Origin: Glandiceps talaboti
Taxonomy: Eukaryota; Hemichordata; Enteropneusta; Spengelidae
Length of the DNA stretch: 64,000 nt
Assembly: GCF_964340395.1 (NCBI RefSeq)
Contig: NC_135563.1
Location: 2,618,001-2,682,000, forward strand
Reading direction: 5' to 3'
This document shows, one piece after another, positions 47,241 to 59,765 of the stretch. Under the pieces are notes generated by a model. It was not told the origin of the DNA and made no database searches. It was given only the letters and a program-made list of their open reading frames with translations. Within the stretch, counting starts at the first letter, position 1, and the number at the start of each line of letters is the position of its first letter. The position numbers and the translations under genes were made by a program.

Positions 47241-48189
47241 ATTACCCCTGGCATGGATCTATAGCGACACAACAGCCCTTTATAGTATACTTCCTCAACT
47301 CCCTGCCCTAAATGAAAATATTTTCTCTTCTCAAAAGATAGTTTAGTAAATTTCTTCAATTCAAATTCACCCCCACCCCCACTGAGAGTAGGTACATTTA
47401 AGTTTCACTATGCTCTCAATCAAAACTTATTACACATTCATTGAAGTTTTCAAAATTTTGTCGTAGTGTGGTATAAACAAGCCACCTTCCCTGTCATATG
47501 CATTGACCCCATCGTTCAGTGCCAGTGCAATTTTTATCTAACCTTGTTCCTAGTTTTGTGAGCTTGTTACTAGTTAAGTTAGCTTTTTACTACTTTAGTT
47601 AACTTTCTTCTTAGTTAGTTGAAAACAAGCAGGTTGATGGCCCTTTCACTCATTTACAGCTAAAAGGTAAATTTAGAGATGAGATAACTAAGACTTTCCC
47701 CAAAATGGCTATGTTGAACAAACACCCCCTGTTTGGAAATATGTAGGGAGTATTAAACCAACTTTGGTGGTTTTTCAAATTATTCTGCCCATCCCACTGT
47801 CCCAGAATTTATCAAAATGTATATTTACTACCAACTACCCTTGTTTCAAGTAACAGAAGGTGTAGCCTACCTTGGTGGTTTGCCCTCTGGTATATATTTT
47901 TGCACCCTGCCCCTTGACCTCTCACAAATCAATCACTATAGATAGACATGCTATTAACTTGCCCTCATAAAAAATGTATGGTTGTAATTAGAAGAAATGC
48001 ATTACCTCTCACTTGACTCATTTTTTATAGAACAGGGAGAAGTGTTGTCAGGTGACTGACACATGACAGACACCCTCAACGAGGACCAATGATGGAGCTG
48101 CAACAATGTCAACAAAGCAGAACACACCCGGATACTGAGCTACAAGCACATCTTGACTACAACCACCTACAAGTTAGGATTTGTAGCTG

Positions 48190-48285
48190 TACTTGATAGG
48201 AATATCAGGAGGAAGATACTATCTCCATTGTACCTACTTAACATTGATTACCTTAGGTAAGATTATACTTTGTTAGGGGGGAAAC
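48190..48285 (+). repeat. Exon-like repeated segment, copy b
   Basis: Homologous to 46508-46600, about 80% by eye. It ends TTACCTTAG/GTAAGAT, a good donor site. The preceding 130 bp (from about 48050) are less AT-rich than their surroundings, so a non-coding exon is conceivable. Confidence 0.5.
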
Positions 48286-49609
48286 ACAAAACTCATTTAT
48301 GGGGACATAATACATGTACACAGTGCAGTCCCTTCCCTAGCTTGTAATTCGTTATATATATAACTAGTAGTGAGTGGTAGTGCCTAAAACAAGTGTAATG
48401 CTACAGTACCATTTTATTCATCACTTATGTAAAGCATTGTTGTATCACATTCAAACAATCATGGTAAGAGAGACATCAATAATTATAAGGAAAGGGGTGG
48501 GAAAATGGGGGGGGGGGGTTACTAACTGCTTTACAAGTTGGTTCTTGGGGAGGGCCATATTTTGAAAATGAGATAAGGAGAGGGTCACATTTTACTTTTG
48601 ACTCGTTGTATTGTCTAATTGTGAAGGGGGTAAACCAAGCATATACAACACAACCAAAAGCCGAAGTAATATAGCAGTTGAACAAATAGCCACCCACTAC
48701 ATAGGATTTTAATGAGATTGAATAATGAAAGACTGATCAGTCTTTTCTCATGTGATAAGCTGGCTGAAGATTTGTTCACTTGACTGCAAAAGACCAACTT
48801 GCATATAGCTTATCTACTATTGATGATAGCTGGTCATCCTGTCACAAAGAATTACTGTGAGGCAGATATATGTATATCTGATCATCATGAGTACACAGAC
48901 AAGCAAGACTTTGAGAAATGTCTGACTCAAATCACTCCACACTGCATATTATTCTTCATCAAGAAACATTTTTTGAAGGATTTAAGAATGCAAAAGCCCA
49001 TATATATAAGAATTTGTCATTGATTCCATGTTCCACTTTTAATGTTAATCTTTTAATTTGTTTGTCCTTTCAGGTAAAAGGATATGGATACATAAGTGAA
49101 TGAAAATCAATCAAGAAATATCAAACATCTTTCACAAAATCAATAACAACCTGAAAGCTGATTAAGATCTTAGACAACCAGAGATAAGTTCTGATAATTG
49201 TTACATTTGAAATTCTCAACCGTTATATCTTTGCTCTAGTCAGATTGCACTAGATGTTAATTAACTGATTGATATGTGCATGTAATTTGTTTGTCAACTG
49301 GAGTTATGTCTCAACTGTGACTTTCTATTCAGGTCAGATACTAGCAACTTTCAAGTTTAAATATTTAAGTTGACAGCTAGCTCTTAAGTTGTAAAGTATT
49401 TTTCGAATTCTGTTGCATTAATTTGCTAAAAGCATACACAGTGGAACACAAGCAAATATGTCCAAATCTATGAAAACTAAAAAACAAAAGAGAATGTTTA
49501 AATTTCATATTTGGATGTGCATATTATATAATTATTATTCAGGTCTGTCTGCATGGTGCAATGCCTGGATTGCTGCTTGCAATAAAAGAATCAAATAAAT
49601 TTCCACAAA

Positions 49610-51040
49610 CGTGGTAGATTTATCCATCCTCTGTCCTTTGCATTTTGACCGATACATTTACCTCTCCTTGTAAAATTGAATTCCATTGAGAACAAATGAA
49701 CATGCAATTGGCTAGAAAGACTCGAACTGAAAATGAATTTCACCAGTCATGTAGCATATTACTTTGAGTGTGTCAGATGAAAGGTAATGGTATGAACATA
49801 GAGACAGATATACATTGGATGTAGGGCATTATTGGGGCAATACATTGATAGTTGCCGTAGAAGACATATCGGAATAAGAAGACATATATGATCAACCCTT
49901 TCACACTGAATCGTGCACAGCACTTCAAACACCTTCCACAACTTCACCAGTATGGTCAAACTCTCAGTCTTTATGGCACCGCCTGAATGGCAACATATAT
50001 TATTTAATGCATCAGATGTTGATCACTTTGGGTAAACCTTTTTTGATGCAAGTGTACAGAAGAACCAAACATCATGAAGTCCAGTAAGAAAATATAATAC
50101 ATTCTGTTTTATCAATAAGTTCTGACAGACCCACAGTTTATATAAACACATCAACCTGTGGTTTGTATTGTTGGTTGGTTGATGAGTTGGTTATTTTGTT
50201 TATTAGTTGGATTTGTCATCGGTCGGTTGGTTAGTTTGTTGGTTAGTTGGTTGGTTGACGTGGTTGGTTGGTTGATATTTTAGTATATAGGTTGTTTTGT
50301 TGTCTGTTGATTAAGTCATTTATCTTGTTTACAGTTGTTTGTATTAAAGTTGGTTGGTCTGTTGAGTTTGTTGGTTGGTTTGTTTCCTTGTCAAGTTCAC
50401 ATGATTGTTGGTTGGTTTTGTGGGTCACAAATATTGTTGTACATCAATGATGCATTGAATTGGATTAGAGGGTGCTGTGATTATGTACACCATGGGTTGA
50501 TCCAAACTCGCCGATAACACAAAATGTACAGTTGTATATTCTTTTCTGGCCTCTGTGATGTGTGGTTCTTCTGTTCACTTCTACCATCTTCAATGGAAAA
50601 ATGTTTATTCAAACTGATCAAAATCTGATGCCTTTGATATCCAGATATGTTGTCAGTCAGGCCAGGCCATACAAATTGAGGGGGTAACCATACTGGTGAA
50701 GTTATGGAAGGGGTAACTGAATTGATGTGTATGATTCAGTGTGAAAGATGTTGTCACATTGTCATCTCTTTCCAATATGTCATTAATGCCAACTGTCAAT
50801 GTATTGAAACAATAAAGTCATATTTCCTATATATATCTGTCCCAATGTTCATGGCATGAACTTTCATCTGACACACTCAAGATAACATGCCCCATGATCA
50901 GTGAAATTCAAATTTATTTCATCATATATTTTTTTGCCAATTTCATGTTTATGTTTTGTCAATGTAATTAGATTTTACACTGAAAAGGGAAAAGTACTGG
51001 TCACAATGCAAAGGATGGAGTATGGATAGATTTGCAACAT
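49610..51040. repeat. Second large imperfect inverted repeat, arms about 470 bp
   Basis: The left arm (about 49610-50080) and right arm (about 50550-51040) are reverse complements. Pairs include CCAGTATGGTCAAACT/GGTAACCATACTGG, TTTCATCTGACACACTCAA on the right against TTGAGTGTGTCAGATGAAAG on the left, ATGCAAAGGATGGA/TCCTCTGTCCTTTGCAT, and GTGGTTCTTCTGTTCAC/GTACAGAAGAACCAAAC. The spacer of about 470 bp is rich in TTGG runs. Its form parallels 26665-27723, although the sequences are different. Confidence 0.88.
50165..50425. repeat. (TTGG)n-like low-complexity loop
   Basis: Recurrent GTTGGTTGGTTG words make up the spacer of the inverted repeat and account for the open frames seen there. Confidence 0.8.
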
Positions 51041-54000
51041 TTGTAGCCATTTCTTTGTTTCGTTTAGCTATGCAGCCATCCATTTGTTGCTCCATTTGAA
51101 CTGAAGTGAGTACTTCATTAACTGTTTCCCATTGTCCAGACACAGTTAATCATCAATCTCAAAGTATTGATCATAATTTGCATACTGCTCTGTAGACTAT
51201 TGTTTTTTATTCACAAATCACTGTGACATTCTTTGTTCATGAGTTGCAAAATGCTGTCTGCAAGGTGAAGTGTTTTCACTCTTTGCAAAGTGGTCATCTT
51301 GTGTCAATCGCCAGCTGGGCAGCATGATATTTAGAAGAAAAATTGGATGATCAATCAGTGACCATTCACAAGATCTATATTAATGTCCATGACAGAATGG
51401 TAATCTGCAGATAGTCAATGTACCGGTATTGTTTAGAATCAATGTATTGTTTTAGCATGTACATGTATTGCTCATCTTTCTCTCTACTCAGACAACACAA
51501 CAAAATCAAAATGGCCAACAGCAGGATTCAGATATGTAGGAAACTATATGAAAAGGTATTTAGAGCTGGTGTTTTACTTATTTTCTGATACATCTCTTTC
51601 TTACTTTCTTTACTTGTGCTAGTCTTTGTCTAGTTTTACTGGTCAAAACACATTTCTTCTGTTAGAAACATCTGTTTTGCCCTCTACCAAGGTTGATTTT
51701 GATTTGATTATCAGATAGTATTCTTTACAGATACAAAGAAAAATAAAGTGAGCTGTCAAATGACCAACCAATCTTCAAATTAAAAATGCATACAAAACAT
51801 GAGGTCTCTATTACTTTTTTGTCATGCATCTCAATGGCACATAGCTGCACAAAACTGCCCTTCTGCTCATGACATGTCCCTCCTTAATGAACACATTATG
51901 TACATTATGTAAATGGCTTGTTATGTCTTAATAATGTTCATTGATATGTAGGTGTTAATAATTTTTGAATTGTAGGCATCAGCATCCCTCTGACCAGAGA
52001 ACCTCAAGTGTGAACTATACATATACCCAATATTAGCTAAAGTTGCTGCAGAAATACAATCATAGACTTGGGTCCATCACCAAGAACATGTCACAGTCCA
52101 CAGTCCACAGTCCACAGCAGAGTAAATATTGTACAGAAGGAGAAAGAAGTCAAGACTACAATGTACCATATTTATCACCAAGAACGCAATCCATCACAGC
52201 AAGTTGTAAAGATTGTGTAGGAAGAGGTATAAAAAGTCAAGACTACCAGTTACATCACCAAGAACACTCTTTGCAATCCACCGCAGTGTTAATGTTGTAC
52301 AGGAAGAGGAAGAAGTCTCCCAGTTACTTTCAGAGTTGGTCAGCTTGTCTTGGTAAGAATGAACAGTTTTTAACATCTCCCAAGTCAAATGGAATACTAC
52401 TTAGCATTTGCGCTAACAATAACATGTATTAAATGAGTGACGTAGAACATAGAGGTAGTCTTTGTAAGAACCGGAAGCTGTAAAATGAACAACTTATATT
52501 CATAATTATTGTTAATATTGTCAACTTTCATGTGAAGCATGTATTCATAATTTGTCAACAAATCCATACCCAGCTCAGGATTGTTTATCAAAAATCAAAT
52601 ACAGTATCATCAACAATAATAAGTAAATAATTACTAAATTTAGCCAAAGGAATAGTTAAACTGTTTCCCTTGAGTTTCCTCAAGTATAGGTGTCTTTCTC
52701 AAATAACATGTATTCGACAAAGAAAAGAAGAAAAATGATTACACCTTCTGGGGTTTCAATATTAGATATTTCTTTTTAAAAGCCTTACTGGCTTGAAGAT
52801 TTTGTGGGTTACCTGGTATATGATGCAAAAGGGAACATAGGTGTTTGGGAATCATTGATTATAAATTCTGAGAAATTTTATAATTTGTGAAAATCACTGC
52901 TCCTTAAAGCCCTAATCCCCTGCCATGGCCACTGTCTTTTACATGCACTTGACCTGAAGATGAAGGACCTACGTGAACTCATAAAGTTCTGTAGTGTGTG
53001 TGTGGGTGTGGGTGTGGGTGTGGGTGTGAAAATAACTTAAAGCTTGAAGTCACTGGACCTACTGCTTAAGATGATGTATTTGTTTAGGTGTTACTAGGGT
53101 GTCTACTTATATGAAAATTGTTAAACAAAAAGTGACTGTGCCATAGATGTTGATACGGTAAGAAAAGACTTAGTTAACCCCAGACACAGCTTAGTTGATA
53201 TTTGGTATGATAAAGATGATAACCTGTTCAATGAAAGATGATGTGCAAATTTATTTGAAAAATGTGATCTCAGAGGAGGCTTGCACCATAAAATGGCTGA
53301 CAGATTAGTGTATTTATTGGGGTGTCCAATGAGTCTTAAAGTGCATGTTAATGGCTATATTACAAAATGGGGACAAGAAAAACATAGCTACCACAACTAC
53401 CATACTCCTAGCAACATGTTAACCAATTGATGTTGGGGTATAAAGAATTAATTAGGTATTCTAATATGTATATAATCCCAAGCAACCATAAAAATGGCAT
53501 GTACAACTTTAAACGATACAATTATATCAACTGACAATTTCAGTACAGCAATTTTGATAGTGTTGCTTAATTAGTGCCATCTTGTTATATTCTAAAACTA
53601 CTTTTAAAACAAATGCCTTCTCACTCATTTGATTATGGAGAATATATGCTGAGCATTTGCATATAAAATATGAATTGCTAGACGTAATTATCAAGAATTT
53701 GAATATTATTATCATTTCATTACAATTGAAGAATACCTAACCAATACAAATCTTCATTGTATTTATTTGGTAGACTCTGTTGCCCAGTCCCTTTGCGTAT
53801 GCTTTGATCACCTCTAGTCTAGGCAACTAACACTAACCCTAACCATTAACCATTAACCAAACTAATATCTAACCATATCTGTAATGACTAACACAAACCA
53901 ACATTTGCGTGATTGTTAAGCTTACGCAAAGAAAAAAAGCAACATGGTCTACCATTTTATAGATAATTGTGATATTTGGAATATAATTTTTGTTAATACA

Positions 54001-54061
54001 CATTTGTTATCATCATGCTATATTTAATTGTACTGAAAGCTTTGATATAGCTTAGCATCCC
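51041..54061. other. No protein gene recognised
   Basis: AT-rich. A GGGTGT simple repeat occurs at about 52996-53029. CTAACCCTAACC telomere-like words lie at about 53834-53846 with degenerate AACCATT repeats after. A 129-codon frame at 52043-52432 begins after an acceptor-like TTTGAATTGTAG (51976) and contains CACAGTCCACAGTCC repeats and many Ser/Gln codons. I do not regard it as coding on present evidence. Confidence 0.5.
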
Positions 54062-57000
54062 TATGGGTACCAGAATAGTTATACCACATTTATATGGGGG
54101 AAGGGGGGGGGGAGAGAATAGCTATACATCTTCTATTTCATTCATTCATTTATTTGAAAGTCAATATGTACATGTCAATAATGACCACATAAGACAAAAT
54201 TAGAAACAAAATGGCAATTTGGAGTCCAAAAATAGCTTTCCGCTAATCAAGTTTGGCTCCACTGCTAATGGAAATAGTAAGTTATCATTACGGGCTTAAT
54301 TAAACAAACATATAGATTATAAGCATAACACAGACACAGAACTAATTATGACAAGACAAAGAACCATAACAGAAAATTTACACATCAGAAATATATTCTT
54401 TAAACGCTTTCCTAAATTCATATTTTGATGTCAGTTTAGGACAGTTATACATTGATATAGGGGAAAAGTCTGAGGGAACACCTACTTACATGAGGGGAAT
54501 AACTATACAACTATACTTTTATGAGGAGTCGACTACATTTTACTTTCATGGAGGAATAACTATACTAATTTTATTGGGGGGATCAGTTATACTACACTTT
54601 TGGGGAGTTTATTACTTAATAGACAGTTATCACTACTTTATGGGGACAGCAATAATTTACTATTGAATGGGCTATACTACATTTATAGGGGGGTGAGTTA
54701 TACTTTACTTTGATTGGAACATATTGTTATTGGGGAAACAGCTATACATCACTTCTATAAGGGAACAGATTTACTACTGTTATAGGGGCAGTTATACTTC
54801 ACTTTTTAAGGGTACAACTTCACTTTCTTTTATAGAGGAACAACTGTCATGGCAGATGCAGGTATACTTTATTTTTACAGGTGGAACAGCTATACTTAGT
54901 GATACTTTTTAGTTTTATAGGAGAACAGTTACACTGTACTTTCATTTCAATAGTTACACTTAACTTGACTGAAGAACACATACTTTTCTTTGATCAAGGA
55001 ACATTTATACATTACTTGGTGTGGGGAGCAGGTACACTTTATTTTGACTGGAGAACAGTTATACTTTTAAACTTTACTTTGATTGTTGAACAGTTACACT
55101 ATTAAACTTTACTTTATTTTGGGAACAGTTATACTTCACTTTGATTTGGGAACATTTTATACTTCAATTTGATTGGGGAACCATTACACTTTACTTTGCA
55201 TGGGGAAATGTTACATGTCACTTTGATTGAGGGGCAGTTATCTTTCATTTTTGATTGGGGAAAAGTTGCACTTTACTTTGCTTTGGGAACAGTCATGATT
55301 TACTGTGATTGGAGAAGTTATCCTTCTTTTTGATTTGGGGATCAGTTGCACTTAACTTTAATTGAGGAAATTTGCACTTTACTTTCTTTTCTGAAGAGTT
55401 ACACTCTACTTGGCTAGGAGAACAGTTATACTTTACTTTGATTGAGGAACTCTTACATGGTACTTTGATTGAGGAACAGTCATCCTTCATTTAGATACGG
55501 GAACAATTACACTTTACTTTGCTTGGAAAACAGCTGTACCCTACTTTGCCTGGGGAACAATTATACTTTACTTTGAGGAACAGTTACACTTTACTTCTTT
55601 AGGGATCAGTTACATTGTACTTTTATTGTGGAACAGTTACACTTTACTTTGATTGGGGAAAAGTTACACTTTACTTTGTTTAGGGATCAGTTACACTTTA
55701 CTTTCTTTAGGGAACAGTTACATTGTACTTTGATTGTGGAACAGTTACACTTTACTCTGGTTTTGGAACAGTTACACTTTACTTTGATTGGGGATCAGTT
55801 ACACTTTACTTTGTTTAGGGAAGAGTTACACTTTACTTTGTTTAGGGAACAGTTACACTTTACTTTGATTGGGGAACAGTTGCACTTTACTCTGGTTTGG
55901 GAACAGTTACACTTTACTTTGATTGGGGAAAAGTTACACTTTACTTTGTTTAGGGATCAGTTACACTTTACTTTCTTTAGGGAACAGTTACATTGTACTT
56001 TGATTGTGGAACAGTTACACTTTACTCTGGTTTTGGAACAGTTACACTTTACTTTGATTTGGGAACAGTTGCACTTTACTCTGGTTTGGGAACAGTTACA
56101 CTTTACTTTGATCAGGGAACAATTACACTTTACTTCGATTAGGAAATAGTTACACTTTGTTTAGGGAATAGTTGAACTTTACTTTGATTGGGGATCAGAT
56201 GCACTTTAATTTGTTTAGGGAACAGTTACACTTTACTTTGGTTTGGGAACAGTTACACTTTACTTTGATAAGGGCACAGTGACACTTTACTTTGTTTAGG
56301 GAACAGTTACACTTTACTTTGATTTGGGAACAGTTACACTTTACTTTGATTGGGGAACAGTTGCACTTTACTCTGGTTTGGGAACAGTTACACTTTACTT
56401 TGCTTAGGAAACAGTGACACTTTACTTTGATCAGGGAACAATTACACTTTACTTTGATCAGGGAAATAGTTACACTTTGTTTAGGGAATAGTTGCACTTT
56501 ACTTTGTTTAGGGAATAGTTACACTTTACTTTATTTGGGGATCAGTTACACTTTACTTTGTTTGGGGAACAGTTACACTTTACTTTGTTTAGGGAACAGT
56601 TACACTTTACTTTGATAAGGGAACAGTGACACTTTACTTCGATTGGGAAACAGTTACACTTTACTTTGTTTAGGGAACAGTTACACTTTACTTTGATTAG
56701 GGAACTGTTACACTTTACTTTGATTGGGGAACAGTTACACTTTAGTTTGTTTAGGGAACAGTTACACTTTACTTTGTTTAGGGAACAGTTACACTTTACT
56801 TTGATTGGGGAACATGAACAGTTACACTTTACTCTGGTTTGGGAACAGTTACACTTTACTTTGCTTGGGGAACAGTTACACTTTACTTTGGTGAACACTT
56901 ACACTTTACTTTGATTGGGGAACAGTTACACTTTACTCTGGTTTGGGAACAGTTACACTTTACTTTGTTTAGGGAAGAGTTACACTTTACTTTGATTTCA

Positions 57001-58185
57001 TTTTGATTGGGGAACATATATACTTTATTTTGCTTGGGGAACAGTTACACTTTACTTTGTTTAGGGAACAGTTACACTTTACTTTGATTGGGAAACAGTT
57101 ACACTTTACTTTGTTTAGGGAATAGTAACACTTTAGTTTGTTTAGGGAACAGTTACACTTTACTTTTGTTTAGGGAACAGTTACACTTTACTTTGTTTAG
57201 GGAACAGTTAAACTTTACTTTGATTAGGGAACAGTTAAACTTTACTTTGATTGGGGAACAGTTACACTTTAGTTTGTTTAGGGAACAGTTACACTTTACT
57301 TTTGTTTAGGGAACAGTTACACTTTACTTTGATTAGGGAACAGTTACACTTTACTTTGATTGGGGATCAGTTACACTTTGCTTTGTTTAGGGAACAGTTA
57401 CACTTTAGTTTGATTAGGAAACAGTGACACTTTACTTTGTTTAGGGAACAATTACACTTTACTTTGGGGAACAGTTACACTTTACTTTACTTGGTGAAGT
57501 TATGCTTTACTTTTGGGAACAGTTTTACTTTACTTTGATTGGGGATCAGTTACACTTTACTTTGATTGGGGAACAATTACACTTTACTTTGATTGGGGAA
57601 CAGTTACACTTTACTTTGATTGGGGAACAATTACACTTTACTTTGATTGGGGAACAATTACACTTTACTTTGAATTGGGGAACAATTATACTTTACTTTG
57701 ATTGGGGAACATTTATACTTTACTTTGATTGGGGAACAGTTACACTTTACTTTGATTGGGGAACAATTACACTTTACTTGGATTGGGGAACAGTTACACT
57801 TTACTTTGATTGGGGAACAGTTACACTTTACTTTGATTGGGGAACAGTTACACTTTACTTTGAATTGGGGAACAATTATACTTTACTTTGATTGGGGAAC
57901 ATTTATACTTTACTTTGATTGGGGAACAGTTACACTTTACTTTGATTGGGGAACAATTACACTTTACTGAGTAGTTACACTTTACTTTGATTGGGGAACA
58001 GTTACACTTTACTTTGATTGGGGAACAGTTACACTTTACTTTGATTGGGGAACATTTACACTTTACTTTGATTGGGGAACAGTTACACTTTACTTTGATT
58101 GGGGAATAGTTGTATGTTATTTTGATTGGGGAACAGTTACACTTTACTTTGATTGGGGAACAGTTACACTTTACTTTTTTAAGGG
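54062..58185. repeat. 27-bp tandem satellite, over 100 copies, diverged left edge
   Basis: The core unit reads GGGGAACAGTTACACTTTAC then TTTGATT. At about 57530-58130 units are nearly identical. Between 55500 and 57500 variants with GTTTAGGG, CTCTGGTTTGGG and GATCAG alternate in longer higher-order groups; for example 55629-55790 recurs at about 55887-56050. To the left of about 55500 units become degenerate. Because 27 is divisible by three, long open frames with nonapeptide repeats such as FTLIGEQLH (and on the other strand CNCSPIKVK) appear in several frames. These are artefacts. Confidence 0.97.
54136..54450. mobile_element. Unidentified insertion of about 315 bp inside the 27-bp satellite
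   Basis: The sequence from CATTCATTCATTTATTTG to about TGATGTCAGTTTAGG is unlike the satellite, yet satellite-like AGCTATACATC and CAGTTATACATTG lie on each side. ATTCATTTATTTGAAAG at one end resembles a LINE 3' tail on the minus strand, so it may be a 5'-truncated LINE. The family is not identified. Confidence 0.5.
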
Positions 58186-59030
58186 GAAAGTTATATGTTC
58201 TTTTGTGGCATATTTTTCAATATTTTTTTTATTATCCATAATTGTTCTTGCTGATGTACTTTGAATGAGCTCTATATATATTACCTTTGAATAAATGTTA
58301 ATATTCTGGCAAATAAACCAAAGTGATTTTAGCAGAGGTTTGCTATACTACAGTGGCTACCATGGTAACTTCGCAACATTTGAGTAGATTGCGTGATATG
58401 ATGTGAAATAGGATCATCACTGTTAAGTGATTTTCCAATGTATCTTCTATTAGGCCAAATAAAAAAAGTAGTTTTGTTCCGGTTACCCGACCCCACCTGG
58501 TTTTTCACACCGACCCTAAACTTTTTTTACGCGTTTGCGAGAAATAATAATAAAATCATGAAAATCGTGAAGTCTCGCAAGAAATAGTGGGTGGGTGTGG
58601 AAACTGACATCAACCTAAAAAGACAATATCAAACTTTTCTTCCAATCTGTAATGGCTGTACATCTGATAGGAAGAAATAAACAACATGGAGGCCATTTGG
58701 AAAACAATGGAAAACCTGAACTAGACACTTGCACATTGAAAAAAAAATATAATAAAATAAAATAAAAAAGCTACCCTTCCTCACCTATTTAAGGTTGAAC
58801 GTAATCGGAACAACACAATTATTTTTTTTACGCCTTATAAACATTGTCTAGTTTCCATGGCAACCCAATGTTTAAAATGATTTTTCTGAATGTTTTGAGT
58901 TTACAAAATTATGTAACAGTTTTTATATATTGTAATTTTTCTAAATATTTTCACGATTGATTTTTACCACCCATAAGGGGAGGTCATGTTATGCTTTTGT
59001 GTGTCTGTGTGGACACAATATCTCAAAAAC
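58186..59030. repeat. Satellite-flank duplication, copy a
   Basis: It aligns in direct orientation with 59322-59765. Shared words are TTACCTTTGAATAAATGTTA, GGCTACCATGGTAACTT, GTTTCCATGGCAAC, and TTTTTACC(A/T)CCCATAA. In both places the block begins where the 27-bp satellite ends, so satellite edge and flank were duplicated together. This copy has an extra segment of about 300 bp (58440-58840). Confidence 0.85.
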
Positions 59031-59194
59031 TACTGCTAAAACAGTCATTTTGGTTTAACATGTGAAGAATTTGTTATTTCCTATTAGTTTGGTTCACTGA
59101 ATTGTTTGCTCAACCACTGATTTTTAGAACAACTGAACTTCCTAGGTTCAGTAGTGCTATAAGGATGACAAAGTGTGTGTGTGTGTGTGTGTTA

Positions 59195-59345
59195 TGGAAC
59201 AGTTACACTTTACTTTGATTTGGGAACACTTACACTTTACTTTGCTTGGGGAACTGTTATACTCTTTAGGGAACAGGTGTACTTTACTTTGATTGGGGAA
59301 CAGTTACACTTTACTTTTATAAGGGAAAAGCTATATGTTACTTTA
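59195..59345. repeat. Outlying block of the 27-bp satellite
   Basis: Five or six 27-bp units (GGAACAGTTACACTTTACTT) follow a (TG)n run at 59172-59190. The block precedes the second copy of the flanking segment. Confidence 0.95.
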
Positions 59346-59765
59346 TGCCAATATTGATAATTTTCGATTTATATTATCCATATTTGTTCCTGATTATGCA
59401 CTATATACCTGTATTACCTTTGAATAAATGTTAATTTTGTGCCAAACAAACCAAAGTGGTTTCAGCATTGCGTTACTAGACTACTGGCTACCATGGTAAC
59501 TTAGCAAAATTTGAGTAGATAACGTCATGTGATGTGAAACATGGTCATCTCGTATGTATGCAGATTTTTTTAAAACCCTTTTAAGTGATTTCCCCACTTA
59601 TTTTCTATTGTAAACATTTTAGCCTGGTTTCCATGGCAACTCAATTTTTTAGAATAAAGATTTTTTTTCCGAATGTTTTTTTGAGTATGCCCAACCATAT
59701 GTCATTATTTTCATGATTAATTTTTACCTCCCATAAAGGGAGGTTATGTTATCTCAAAAACTACT
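59322..59765. repeat. Satellite-flank duplication, copy b
   Basis: Partner of 58186-59030, diverged by substitutions and small indels. Confidence 0.85.

Larger units (their letters stand above)
46495..49609. other. No protein gene recognised; some repeat fragments
   Basis: About 3.1 kb of AT-rich DNA downstream of the LTR. I see two related splice-donor-like segments (46508-46600 and 48190-48285) and a dispersed-repeat end at 47165-47240. A G-run lies at about 48508-48519. Short frames (for example 48799-49023) show nothing recognisable. Non-coding exons cannot be excluded. Confidence 0.5.

Noticed and set aside
52043-52432. 129-codon frame after an acceptor-like site
   Set aside because: It contains short tandem CACAGTC repeats and unremarkable composition, with no upstream exon found. 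A non-coding exon remains possible.
53825-53870. Interstitial telomere repeat
   Set aside because: Only about two CTAACC words in a degenerate AACCATT context, too short to support a telomeric origin.
55628-57970. Apparent secreted or repeat protein of FTLIGEQLH units, up to 173 codons
   Set aside because: Equally long frames exist in other phases and on the other strand because the repeat is 27 bp. No start context or flanking exon is seen.
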